Below are positions 1 to 5,549 of a DNA stretch of 5,549 nucleotides, in pieces. The notes under the pieces were generated by a model. It had not been told where the DNA came from. It did not search any database and saw only the letters and a program-made list of their open reading frames with translations. The DNA is from Candidatus Poribacteria bacterium. GTDB taxonomy: Bacteria > Poribacteria > WGA-4E > UBA9662. Both the position numbers and the translations under genes were made by a program. Where the stretch lies: the NCBI GenBank assembly GCA_002729015.1, contig PBVO01000111.1, forward strand, positions 39,998-45,546. Reading direction: 5' to 3'. How positions within the stretch are numbered: position 1 is the first letter of the stretch; each line of letters starts with the position of its first letter.

Positions 1-14
1 GTACAAGAAAAGTA

Positions 15-61
15 AGCTAAATTAAATTCTAGGTAGTCAAAGAAGAAATTTTAATTTAGCT
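15..61. repeat. 12-bp perfect inverted repeat upstream of the transporter gene
   Basis: AGCTAAATTAAA at 15-26 is exactly complementary to TTTAATTTAGCT at 50-61, with a 23-nt spacer. The arms are AT-rich, with only two G/C pairs each, so an RNA hairpin would be weak. No T-run follows that would make it a standard intrinsic terminator. It could be an operator-like site for the transporter gene at 185, the 3' end of a transcript entering from the left, or chance in AT-rich DNA. The symmetry is seen directly; no role is shown. Confidence 0.4.
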
Positions 62-184
62 GTCAATCATATGTTGCCTGACTGTTTCCTGCGACAAAAA
101 CCGATAAGCCCTTGGTGCCCAGAAACATTTTTTAATTAATAATAGTGCAAAATTAGATCCGTTGGTCGAAAAATTATAATTTCA

Positions 185-1351
185 ATGAATATAAGCAGCC
201 ATCGCTTCAAATACCATCCCCAAATTTTCGTTTCTATCGCCTATTTTTCTGCTTTTATCGGGCTTGGACTATTAGTAGCTTCACTAGGACCAACCCTAAG
301 TCGGCTTGCCGATAATACTCAGTCAGACCTAGGTCAAATTAGTTACTTATTCACCGCCAAAGCTTTGGGATTCATTCTGGGCTCATTGGCTGGTGGTTAC
401 ATCTATGACCGTATCCCTGGCCATCCGATCATGGCAGCTATGTTTTTTCTGATTGCACTTAGCTTATCTTTAGTACCAATTATCTCCGTCCTATGGTTGC
501 TCATCCTAAATATGTTTCTGATCGGTATCTTTGTCGGTGCAGCTGATGTTGGCGGTAATACATTACTGGTCTGGTTACACGGTCAAAAAGTTCAGCCTTA
601 TATGAATGGACTTCATTTCTTTTTTGGTTTAGGTGCTGCTTTATCTCCAATTATCTTTGCTCAATTTTTAAGATTAACTGGAGATGTAACTTGGGGTTAC
701 TGGACGATTGGGCTACTGATCATTCCTGTATCCTTTTGGATCTTATGTTTACCCAGCCCAGAACGACCAAAGGTGCAACAAGAAACTACTTCAAAACCAA
801 TAATGGATATTTACCTGTTACTCTTGATCATTACCCTCTTCTTCTTATTTGTTTCAGCTGAAGTTAGTGTAGGTGGTTGGATAGCGACCTATGTCTTGAA
901 GAGCCATTTAGCTGATGAGGCTTCAGCAGCTGATCTAACTTTTATATTCTGGTTTTCACTAACCATTGGTCGCCTTTTGAGCATCCCGATTTCTACACGA
1001 ATACACGTCAAATATATTCTTGGCGTTGACTTATTATTATGCTTAATTGGTGTTGGATTGATCATGGTTTGGCCTGCATCATTGAAGGTTATTTGGGTGG
1101 GAACTGGTATCTTTGGACTGGGAGTAGCCTCGATGTTTCCCATCGGTATCTCCATAACTGAGAAGTATCTGACTGTATCTGGTCAGATCACCAGTCTATT
1201 ATTTGTCGGTGGTGCCCTAGGTGGAATAGTTATTCCCTGGCTAATTGGTCAATCGTTTGGCAATTATGGACCTGTCAGCTTAATTTGGATTGTGTTATCT
1301 ATAGTGGCTGCTGCGATATGCGTATACGGCTTACTTATGCGCAGGATATAA
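185..1351 (+). CDS. MFS transporter, NaGLT1/MFSD4-like (probable sugar permease)
   Basis: This 388-residue inner-membrane protein is almost entirely hydrophobic segments separated by short loops, as expected for the 12 helices of the major facilitator superfamily. The two halves are joined by a polar linker at about residues 190-207. The loop after the second helix carries a motif-A-like GGYIYDRIPGH at 70-80, with Asp75 and Arg76. DVGGNTLL at 121-128, NGLHFFFGLGA at 141-151, GGWIATYV at 230-237 and FWFSLTIGRLLSIPIS at 255-270 match the pattern I recall for the sodium-dependent glucose transporter 1/MFSD4 group, so sugar uptake is the best guess. Substrate and coupling ion cannot be read from the sequence. 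The ATG at 185 is the only sensible start, since the next in-frame Met (residue 83) would lose two helices. No Shine-Dalgarno sequence precedes it. The gene stands alone, convergent with the oxidoreductase gene, and appears complete. Confidence 0.92.
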   Translation: MNISSHRFKYHPQIFVSIAYFSAFIGLGLLVASLGPTLSRLADNTQSDLGQISYLFTAKALGFILGSLAGGYIYDRIPGHPIMAAMFFLIALSLSLVPIISVLWLLILNMFLIGIFVGAADVGGNTLLVWLHGQKVQPYMNGLHFFFGLGAALSPIIFAQFLRLTGDVTWGYWTIGLLIIPVSFWILCLPSPERPKVQQETTSKPIMDIYLLLLIITLFFLFVSAEVSVGGWIATYVLKSHLADEASAADLTFIFWFSLTIGRLLSIPISTRIHVKYILGVDLLLCLIGVGLIMVWPASLKVIWVGTGIFGLGVASMFPIGISITEKYLTVSGQITSLLFVGGALGGIVIPWLIGQSFGNYGPVSLIWIVLSIVAAAICVYGLLMRRI

Positions 1352-1525
1352 TTGGTTCCCTGATTGATTTTTTGTTGTTCTATCCCAGAAAAGAAAGGTG
1401 CCTGATAAAAACCATCATTTTTAGTACTCTAAATAACCCTAGGCTCAGATAAACCGCCCAGAAAACACATATCCGCTTAGTCTATTTTTCATTTTCTCAA
1501 AACAAAAGGATCAATCAAGGTCTGC

Positions 1526-1720
1526 TTAAATAATGATTGCCATTTTGCTGACAATTCCATCACTAAGATGAGACCGAAGGCCGTTCGTGATGATAAATCA
1601 CGTCACTTTCGCCAGTTTCATTTTGGCATAGCCCGTGACGTTAATTGAATCGTTCACCCACTCTCCTTGATAGGCATTACTAGTGGTTGGGGGGGTACAG
1701 TCCACTGTGCACGCCGTTTT
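1526..1720 (-). pseudogene. possible decayed coding fragment, unidentified
   Basis: Read on the minus strand from 1720, a frame stays open for 40 codons to a TGA at 1600-1598, then for another 23 codons to a TAA at 1528-1526. The first part contains a protein-like run, AYQGEWVNDSINVTGYAKMK, with mixed polar and aromatic residues. There is no start codon with a ribosome site, and I recognise no family. A stop-free run of 40 codons is not rare by chance in six frames, so this is a weak call. It could be the tail of a lost gene or simply non-coding DNA. Confidence 0.18.
1586..1602. repeat. small hairpin, 6-bp stem
   Basis: CGTGAT at 1586-1591 pairs with ATCACG at 1597-1602 across a 5-nt loop. 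No T-run follows on either strand, so it is not a convincing terminator. A related CGTGACG lies nearby at about 1634-1640. It may be a chance symmetry. Confidence 0.25.
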
Positions 1721-2051
1721 TTATTTGCGACTCAGAGATTATTTTGATGATTAATTAGTAATCTACCAAACAGTTAAATTTAAAACAGATCTTTTGGTAC
1801 ATCCAAAAGCAGACCGAATAAGAAAGAAACTGATCACCCTAAGATAAAGTATAATCCGAAAGCTAGAATTGATCTATCAAACCAGCTAGGCCAAAACTTC
1901 AGTGGTTGGCGGTCTATTATTACTATTTACGACGTTTCTATAGATAAAAAACCTTAGCCTGGAAATTGACGAATGATTCAGACTAAAATTTTCTGAAATA
2001 CATTTCCCATCGAACTCTGCCATATAGTCACAGTCCAATAGACCTGTTTTC

Positions 2052-3089
2052 TTAATAAATAACCCCAACTTCTTTACGCCACTCATCTAATAACTGCATA
2101 TTAGAAAGTGTATCGTCCCAAGTCATAGCAGGTGCTTGCCGGTCCTCAATATGATCAGCTACCATGTCGGCTTCATAGCTAAATAGATCACGATCCACGT
2201 CAACCATAATTTCAGATACAGCTCCTTGATTCGTTTGAATGATAATTTTTGATGATGGAAAATCTGTATCCAGTGGTAAGGGGCGAGTAGCATTCCGACA
2301 AGGAGTTGAAGGTAACCAAGGTGTTGGGATGGTTATGGTCCCTTTAGAACCATAGATGGTTACACTGCTGCCCAAACTACATTCAACTGACGCAATTATC
2401 TCACCAATGATGCCATTTTCAAACTTAAGCGTTGCGGCTGCAATATGGTCAACGCCAGTGGGACCAACCTTACCATTACCCTTAATCGAGGTAGGATGTA
2501 GAAACAGATTATTCTCTACGGCTCCAGCAATCTTCCTAACCATAGAAGATGGATAACATCCAATATCAAGAATTCCACCCCCTCCCATTTCATGACTATA
2601 TACACGGCTTTTTGGATTAAATTCGGCCGTATAACCGAACATAGCCCGAACCACCTGTATATCACCTATTACTCCATCCTGTATCAGATTCACCACTCGA
2701 TTCATTTGAGGGTGGCAACGATACATAAAGGCTTCCATCAGAAATACATCATGCTCTTGAGCCGCTTGGATCATAGCTTCAGCCTCAGCGTAATTCATAC
2801 TGATTGGTTTTTCTACCAAAATATGTTTTTTCGCTTGAGCAGACTTGATGGCCCACTCAGCATGAAATGGGTGAATGGTGGAAATGTAAACGGCATCAAT
2901 ATCTTCATCTTCCAACATTGTTTCATAGCTATCATATTGTCGAGAAATACCAAAATCGTTTGCTAATTTTTCCGCACGGGACGGAGTATGACTGGCTACA
3001 GCCAAGATTTCACCTGTATTTGTAAAACGCATCCCATTGCAGAACACATAGGCTATGCCTCCAGCTCCCATAACTCCCCAGTTTAACAT
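2052..3089 (-). CDS. Gfo/Idh/MocA-family NAD(P)-dependent oxidoreductase
   Basis: This 345-residue cytosolic enzyme has the normal full length for the family. The N-terminal Rossmann fold opens with WGVMGAGGIA (residues 4-13), whose glycines bind the dinucleotide. The conserved EKP lies at 93-95 in LVEKPIS; its lysine is the usual catalytic or substrate-binding residue. The C-terminal beta-sheet domain contains MEAFMYRCHP (118-127) and GGGGILDIGCYP (169-180), the glycine-rich DxGxY segment near the active site. These, with VDHIAAATLKFENG (213-226), best match the dimeric dihydrodiol dehydrogenase/NADP-xylose dehydrogenase branch. The likely reaction is oxidation or reduction of a sugar or similar polyol carbon, but the substrate is not readable. 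The ATG at 3089 is supported by AGAGG at 3100-3096, spaced 6 nt. The gene is monocistronic here and convergent with the transporter. The family is near certain; the exact activity is not. Confidence 0.95.
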   Translation of the reverse strand: MLNWGVMGAGGIAYVFCNGMRFTNTGEILAVASHTPSRAEKLANDFGISRQYDSYETMLEDEDIDAVYISTIHPFHAEWAIKSAQAKKHILVEKPISMNYAEAEAMIQAAQEHDVFLMEAFMYRCHPQMNRVVNLIQDGVIGDIQVVRAMFGYTAEFNPKSRVYSHEMGGGGILDIGCYPSSMVRKIAGAVENNLFLHPTSIKGNGKVGPTGVDHIAAATLKFENGIIGEIIASVECSLGSSVTIYGSKGTITIPTPWLPSTPCRNATRPLPLDTDFPSSKIIIQTNQGAVSEIMVDVDRDLFSYEADMVADHIEDRQAPAMTWDDTLSNMQLLDEWRKEVGVIY

Positions 3090-3095
3090 CTCTTT

Positions 3096-3100
3096 CCTCT
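3096..3100 (-). promoter_or_regulatory. ribosome binding site of the oxidoreductase gene
   Basis: AGAGG, reading on the minus strand within AAAGAGGAAAGAG, ends 6 nt before the ATG at 3089. It fixes the start codon and shows that this genome uses Shine-Dalgarno initiation at least for some genes. Confidence 0.75.
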
Positions 3101-3211
3101 TTGTTTTAATATTGGAATTTATTAATAATTCTGTACATTTGACTGATAATTTGATGAGATCGATTAGTCTATTCCTAAGTTAGAATCTAGCTGAATCGAG
3201 AACAAAACCAT

Positions 3212-3340
3212 ATGATATATGCGCAACGGTCAAATCGTCTTGTCTACTTGCATTCTAAATCAATTAAGACTAAAGATCAATATGATCCGAAGTTGTTAGA
3301 ATCTTTTGCCGAAGAATTATCAAACAATCCAGATATTTAA
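3212..3340 (+). CDS. doubtful small ORF, 42 residues
   Basis: An ATG at 3212 opens 42 codons, ending in TAA at 3340. The product is polar and charged, with YDPKLLESFAEELSNNPDI at its end, which would form an acidic helix. No signal peptide or membrane segment is present. Upstream, GAGAA at about 3198-3202 is too far from the ATG and too weak to count as a good ribosome site. The frame is also open for seven codons upstream, so it may be the tail of an eroded gene rather than a real small protein. I do not recognise the family, and chance is a serious alternative at this length. Confidence 0.22.
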   Translation: MIYAQRSNRLVYLHSKSIKTKDQYDPKLLESFAEELSNNPDI

Positions 3341-3544
3341 AAAATGTAGCTAAGTAAACAATTAGTAACGAATTCATCATACCCACCAACTAAAATCGTC
3401 CTTGTATCCAGAAACAGAAAATCGGATTAATTTGTACAAAGTCAAAAACTACAGAACGGAAAAGAAAAAATTCTGCAACGTAATTAGCCTGAAGTAACTT
3501 CCCAAAAACTCTAAATAGGGGATTGAACCTAACCCAGTAAAAAT

Positions 3545-3667
3545 GTGTATTCGAATCTAGACAACTTCAAAGTAACGAGACTGAAAGCTGAACATCAGCA
3601 ATTAGCCGAGATGAGGGGGAGATCGTTGTTCCAATGGTTAAAGGCGGTTCTGGTGGCTAATCCTTAA
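3545..3667 (+). pseudogene. decayed coding fragment, copy A of a diverged pair
   Basis: On the plus strand a frame from a GTG at 3545 runs 40 codons to TAA at 3665-3667. Its last half, LAEMRGRSLFQWLKAVLVAN (residues 20-39), matches the fragment at 4414-4500 at 14 of 20 positions. Of the 13 codons that differ, 7 are synonymous, including Arg AGG/CGG and AGA/CGG and Leu TTA/CTG. This indicates that the common ancestor was translated in this frame. At nucleotide level AAGCTGAA and ATTAGCCGAGATG are shared; here they are split by an extra CATCAGCA (3593-3600), which shifts the frame upstream. The fragment is far too short for a known domain. A transposase or other repeated protein is a guess only. 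Confidence 0.45.
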
Positions 3668-3791
3668 CCAAACTAGATCAGTTTCTCGCCGTCTTTGTGG
3701 ACAGTTATGTTACGACTAAGGCATCGCCTAGACCCGCAATCATCGGATCAGGGGTAAAAAAGTTCCGCTATATTACCAGCAGGGGAGACCT

Positions 3792-4310
3792 TCATTGAGA
3801 AGACAGAAATAACATAGGTGCTACCGAACCGTATAAATATGGCTTCAGCCGCTTCTTACTGTCATATTCAATTCCCAGCCCAAGCGGAGAAGGAATGAAC
3901 AGTTTGCCACGGAAGGAACTGACTTTAGTACTGGGTTGCCAAGCCCGACCAACCCCAACCCCAATAGGCCACAAGCCGACTTGGAGGTCAACATAGAGAT
4001 TGTTTGGATGCCCCAAAATCAATTGGTAGCCAAAGGTAGCCCCCACCATTGGAACAACCCCCTCCTCATGGCTCATCCACCCACCCATAGAGTCAGTAAA
4101 AACCATACCACCCGTCCCCTGTACCGATAAGGAAGGATAGAATTCAAGTCCGTCGCCTCCGCCAAAGTCAAAATTTATTCCCAGTAGCAAAGCCGGTGAA
4201 ACATAAAGAAGCCCACTATCTAACTCTAGTACCTGAGCCTCAGCGTTAGGCATCAGATGAAAGACAACTAATACCAACAGAACACCAATCAAAGACAAAT
4301 ACTTTCTCAT
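3792..4310 (-). CDS. exported protein of unknown function, probably beta-rich
   Basis: The 172-residue product starts with a classical signal peptide: MRK, a hydrophobic core at about residues 5-19, then PNAEA with predicted cleavage after Ala25. The mature part of about 147 residues is rich in glycine and alternates hydrophobic with polar residues in stretches such as LYVSPALLLGINFDF, MVGATFGYQLIL, LYVDLQVGLWPIGVGVG and LGLGIEYD. That is the pattern of amphipathic beta strands in a small outer-membrane barrel. There are no cysteines in the mature part and no lipobox. It ends in FLSSQ rather than the aromatic residue usual for barrels, so a soluble periplasmic beta protein remains possible. 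I recognise no named family. The start is fixed by AGGAG at 4322-4318, spaced 7 nt. The gene stands alone, with related decayed fragments on both sides. Confidence 0.82.
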   Translation of the reverse strand: MRKYLSLIGVLLVLVVFHLMPNAEAQVLELDSGLLYVSPALLLGINFDFGGGDGLEFYPSLSVQGTGGMVFTDSMGGWMSHEEGVVPMVGATFGYQLILGHPNNLYVDLQVGLWPIGVGVGRAWQPSTKVSSFRGKLFIPSPLGLGIEYDSKKRLKPYLYGSVAPMLFLSSQ

Positions 4311-4317
4311 TTCAATT

Positions 4318-4322
4318 CTCCT
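4318..4322 (-). promoter_or_regulatory. ribosome binding site of the 172-residue exported protein gene
   Basis: AGGAG on the minus strand lies 7 nt before the ATG at 4310, a near-ideal Shine-Dalgarno sequence that decides the start and supports this gene being real and translated. Confidence 0.8.
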
Positions 4323-4413
4323 GTTACACTATGGATTAGGATCGGGGGTTGGTTAGAATATAACAAGAATACTGACGTATGTATAATCACCACTCGATCA
4401 GTCGCAACACTAA

Positions 4414-4500
4414 CGGGAAGCCGTTATCAAGCTGAAATTAGCCGAGATGCGGGATCGGTCGATTCTGCAACGCCTGAAAGCCGTGTTTGTGGCCGATTGA
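4414..4500 (+). pseudogene. decayed coding fragment, copy B of a diverged pair
   Basis: In the plus-strand frame of TTA at 4438, a TAA at 4411-4413 is followed by 28 codons ending in TGA at 4498-4500. Residues 9-28, LAEMRDRSILQRLKAVFVAD, align with copy A at 3545-3667, with 14 of 20 identical and many synonymous codon differences. If the TGA is read through, the frame stays open for another 20 codons (LGGNRVINSILTLS at first) to TGA at 4561-4563. No start codon or ribosome site is present, so this looks like the inside of a dead gene. The basic, helix-forming peptide could be the N-terminal part of a DNA-binding or transposase protein, but that is a guess. Confidence 0.45.
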
Positions 4501-4690
4501 CTCGGTGGTAACAGGGTAATTAATTCGATCCTGACACTTTCGGTCTGTCATCACTTCCACTGATAGGTGAGAGAAAATTCTGGAAGTAACAGGTTATATT
4601 AGAATTACCTACCTTGGCAAATTTAGCTCAGAGGAACTGATTGCTACAATTCCTTATTTCAGCACTAGATAAGTTTTGAATACCTTTTAA

Positions 4691-5248
4691 CTAGAAGCTA
4701 TATCCAATACTAGCTCCAAACCAAGTTAGCAATACCAAGCTATTATTTAAACCAATCATTGGTGTGTAAGCTAAACGAAAGCTAACTGGGCTGTTGGTAT
4801 TTTGAAATCGATACCCCCAAATACCAGTAGCAAAAATAGAAAATAATTGTTTGAATTGATCTCCATCACTGGTTTCTATGTAGCTTTCCCTACTAGGTAC
4901 GACCCCTCCCCCAATTTCCATCTGCTGTTGATTGGAATCAAACAAATAACTCACCGTGATAGGCACCAAAGTGGATTTAAAGTCAGTTGTTGAGACCGAA
5001 CCCATTGAAAATTGATCCAGTTTGAGACGAGAATAACCAACTCTAAAGATCGTCTTAGGAAAAATCAGTCGGTCATAGTTAATCGAATAATAAAAAGCGT
5101 TTCCAAACATTTCGAGGTAAAGCCTATTCGGTCCCATTTTAGATTGGTTCTGAGTTTCGGAATCAAGATACTCTACTTTAGGTTTGATGTCGGCCAGTGA
5201 ATAACCTGATAGTAATATCAGGCTCCAACTCAAAATTATTCTCACCAT
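4691..5248 (-). CDS. probable outer-membrane beta-barrel protein, unknown function
   Basis: From the ATG at 5248 this is a 185-residue protein. It begins with a signal peptide (MVRIILSWSLILLSGYSLA) with likely cleavage after Ala19. The mature part has repeated amphipathic strands such as LYLEMFGNAFYYSINYDRL, TIFRVGYSRLKL, TLVPITVSYLF and SFRLAYTPMIGL. It ends in ASIGYSF, with a C-terminal Phe, as outer-membrane barrels recognised by the Bam machinery usually do. The pattern resembles small barrel proteins of Bacteroidota-like bacteria, but I know no function for it. An in-frame TTG at 5281 would add 11 charged residues before the signal peptide and overlap the upstream gene, so ATG 5248 is preferred. 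No Shine-Dalgarno sequence precedes it. It starts 19 bp after the upstream stop, so translation is probably coupled in an operon. Confidence 0.8.
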   Translation of the reverse strand: MVRIILSWSLILLSGYSLADIKPKVEYLDSETQNQSKMGPNRLYLEMFGNAFYYSINYDRLIFPKTIFRVGYSRLKLDQFSMGSVSTTDFKSTLVPITVSYLFDSNQQQMEIGGGVVPSRESYIETSDGDQFKQLFSIFATGIWGYRFQNTNSPVSFRLAYTPMIGLNNSLVLLTWFGASIGYSF

Positions 5249-5267
5249 TAGCTTGTTATGAAGTTCA

Positions 5268-5549
5268 TCAGCGATTTTCAATGCCTAGTGTGTAATCTAG
5301 ATACTCTAAACCTTTTTCTAGATTAGTAAAGTATCCATCCGAAAATGGCTTGACGTAATCGTAGGCATGCGAATGGTGATCACCTTGATTAATAAACAGA
5401 ATTCTTTTGGCCATCGTACTGGCATAGCCTACTGATAATGGAATGTTAAACAGACGTCGCTCTGGTGAACTTCGAAAGGCAAATAAAATGTCGCTAGTTG
5501 CTAAGCTATTCCAATCAGTTCCAGTACAAAACTGTACGGAGGGATAAGA
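5268..5549 (-). CDS. C-terminal part of an unidentified protein, cut by the window edge
   Basis: The frame is open from the window edge at 5549 for 93 codons and stops at TGA 5270-5268, followed at once by a second in-frame TGA. The sequence looks coding throughout, with balanced composition and no low-complexity stretch. Two readings are possible. ASTMA (residues 43-47) followed by SDGYFTN (70-76) resembles the patatin-like phospholipase pattern, in which a small-residue ASxxxP segment precedes the catalytic DG[GA]; here the third residue is Tyr. Alternatively, RILFINQGDHHSHAY (49-63) followed by a final helix LEKGLEYLDYTLGI resembles the last strand, His and helix of an alpha/beta hydrolase. 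Both are tentative and I would not assign a name. It is the first gene of a unit with the barrel-like protein gene 19 bp downstream. Confidence 0.7.
   Translation of the reverse strand, partial: SYPSVQFCTGTDWNSLATSDILFAFRSSPERRLFNIPLSVGYASTMAKRILFINQGDHHSHAYDYVKPFSDGYFTNLEKGLEYLDYTLGIENR

Larger units (their letters stand above)
1352..2051. other. 700-bp gap between convergent genes; no confident gene
   Basis: The stretch separates the 3' ends of the transporter and oxidoreductase genes. It holds a seven-G run at 1689-1695, a 6-bp hairpin at 1586-1602 and a minus-strand reading frame with one internal stop (1526-1720), each described separately. I found no hairpin followed by a T-run good enough to call a terminator for either gene, although two should end here. 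I recognise no RNA gene or insertion-sequence ends. Confidence 0.6.
3090..3791. other. 700-bp gap between the oxidoreductase and 172-residue protein genes
   Basis: The stretch should contain the promoter of the oxidoreductase gene just above 3100, but several weak TA-rich candidates make it impossible to choose a -10 or -35 element. It also holds a 42-codon plus-strand ORF (3212-3340) and a decayed coding fragment (3545-3667), described separately. A minus-strand run at 3426-3337 encodes 29 residues including RTILVGGYDEFV without a stop or start and is too short to call. I see no RNA gene and no insertion-sequence ends. Confidence 0.55.
4311..4690. other. 380-bp gap holding a decayed fragment
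   Basis: The part next to 4310 should carry the promoter of the 172-residue protein gene. A TATATT-like element exists on the minus strand at about 4363-4358, but I found no matching -35 element. The rest contains the decayed fragment at 4414-4500 and the 3' flank of the barrel-like protein gene, where no hairpin plus T-run terminator is visible. Confidence 0.5.

Noticed and set aside
175..180. TATAAT just upstream of the transporter start
   Set aside because: It looks like a perfect -10 box but ends only 4 nt before the ATG at 185, so transcription would begin at or inside the start codon. No -35 element fits. It is more likely AT-rich chance than the promoter, though a leaderless transcript cannot be excluded.
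59..182. Minus-strand frame open for about 40 codons in the left leader, including the run CFWAPRAYRFLSQETVRQ
   Set aside because: It has no start codon or ribosome site, and its length is within chance expectation. It lies antisense to the leader of the transporter gene.
889..1155. 88-codon minus-strand ORF inside the transporter gene
   Set aside because: It is antisense to transmembrane helices of a full-length, well-supported transporter gene and has no ribosome site or recognisable domain.
1698..1722. ACAGTCCACTGT followed by GCACGCCG and a six-T run, resembling a terminator
   Set aside because: The inverted repeat has a 2-nt loop, too tight for a stable hairpin, and it is separated from the T-run by 8 unpaired bases. 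It lies over 300 bp beyond the transporter stop.
1886..2086. 66-codon minus-strand ORF overlapping the 3' end of the oxidoreductase gene
   Set aside because: It starts inside the oxidoreductase gene in another frame, has no ribosome site of its own, and its product has no signal, membrane or domain pattern. It is most likely chance.
2592..2966. 124-codon plus-strand ORF inside the oxidoreductase gene
   Set aside because: It is antisense to conserved codons of the oxidoreductase, including the EKP region, and its product lacks domain features. It is a shadow frame.
4509..4520. TAACAGGGTAAT, which matches the 3' 12 bases of the I-SceI homing endonuclease site
   Set aside because: The 5' part of the 18-bp site does not match, and no intron or endonuclease gene is present. 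It is a coincidence.
1..5549. CRISPR array, tRNA, rRNA, riboswitch or toxin-antitoxin module
   Set aside because: I saw no regularly spaced repeats, no cloverleaf-like tRNA sequence, no rRNA stretch and no paired small overlapping genes of the toxin-antitoxin type.

Overview
The window most likely comes from a Gram-negative bacterium with an AT-leaning genome. Two genes encode small exported proteins with signal peptides and beta-strand-like bodies, and one of them ends in an aromatic residue as outer-membrane barrels usually do. Two genes have clear Shine-Dalgarno sequences (AGAGG and AGGAG) at normal spacing, while the transporter gene and the 185-residue protein gene have none. The style of the barrel-like protein resembles proteins of the Bacteroidota and related phyla, but that assignment is only an inference and nothing in the window fixes the taxon.

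Layout: a short leader (1-184) with a 12-bp inverted repeat precedes a plus-strand major facilitator transporter gene (185-1351) of the NaGLT1/MFSD4-like sugar-transporter type. About 700 bp without a confident gene follows (1352-2051). Then, on the minus strand, comes a complete Gfo/Idh/MocA-family NAD(P)-dependent oxidoreductase gene (3089-2052), convergent with the transporter. A second gap of about 700 bp (3090-3791) holds a small doubtful ORF and a decayed coding fragment. A minus-strand gene for a 172-residue exported protein (4310-3792) follows, then a gap (4311-4690) with a second decayed copy of the same fragment. The right end holds a two-gene minus-strand unit: the C-terminal 93 codons of an unidentified protein (5549-5268) and, 19 bp downstream, a 185-residue barrel-like exported protein (5248-4691).

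The identifiable genes cover only about 64% of the window, which is low for a bacterium. The gaps carry short coding-like fragments, so the picture is of ordinary housekeeping-type genes separated by decaying DNA. The transporter and the oxidoreductase could both handle sugars, but they are convergent and far apart, so there is no operon evidence linking them. I do not see a coherent new multi-gene system. The most informative unexplained signal is a pair of diverged fragments at about 3545-3667 and 4414-4500. Their differences are often synonymous in one reading frame, and they sit on either side of the 172-residue protein gene.
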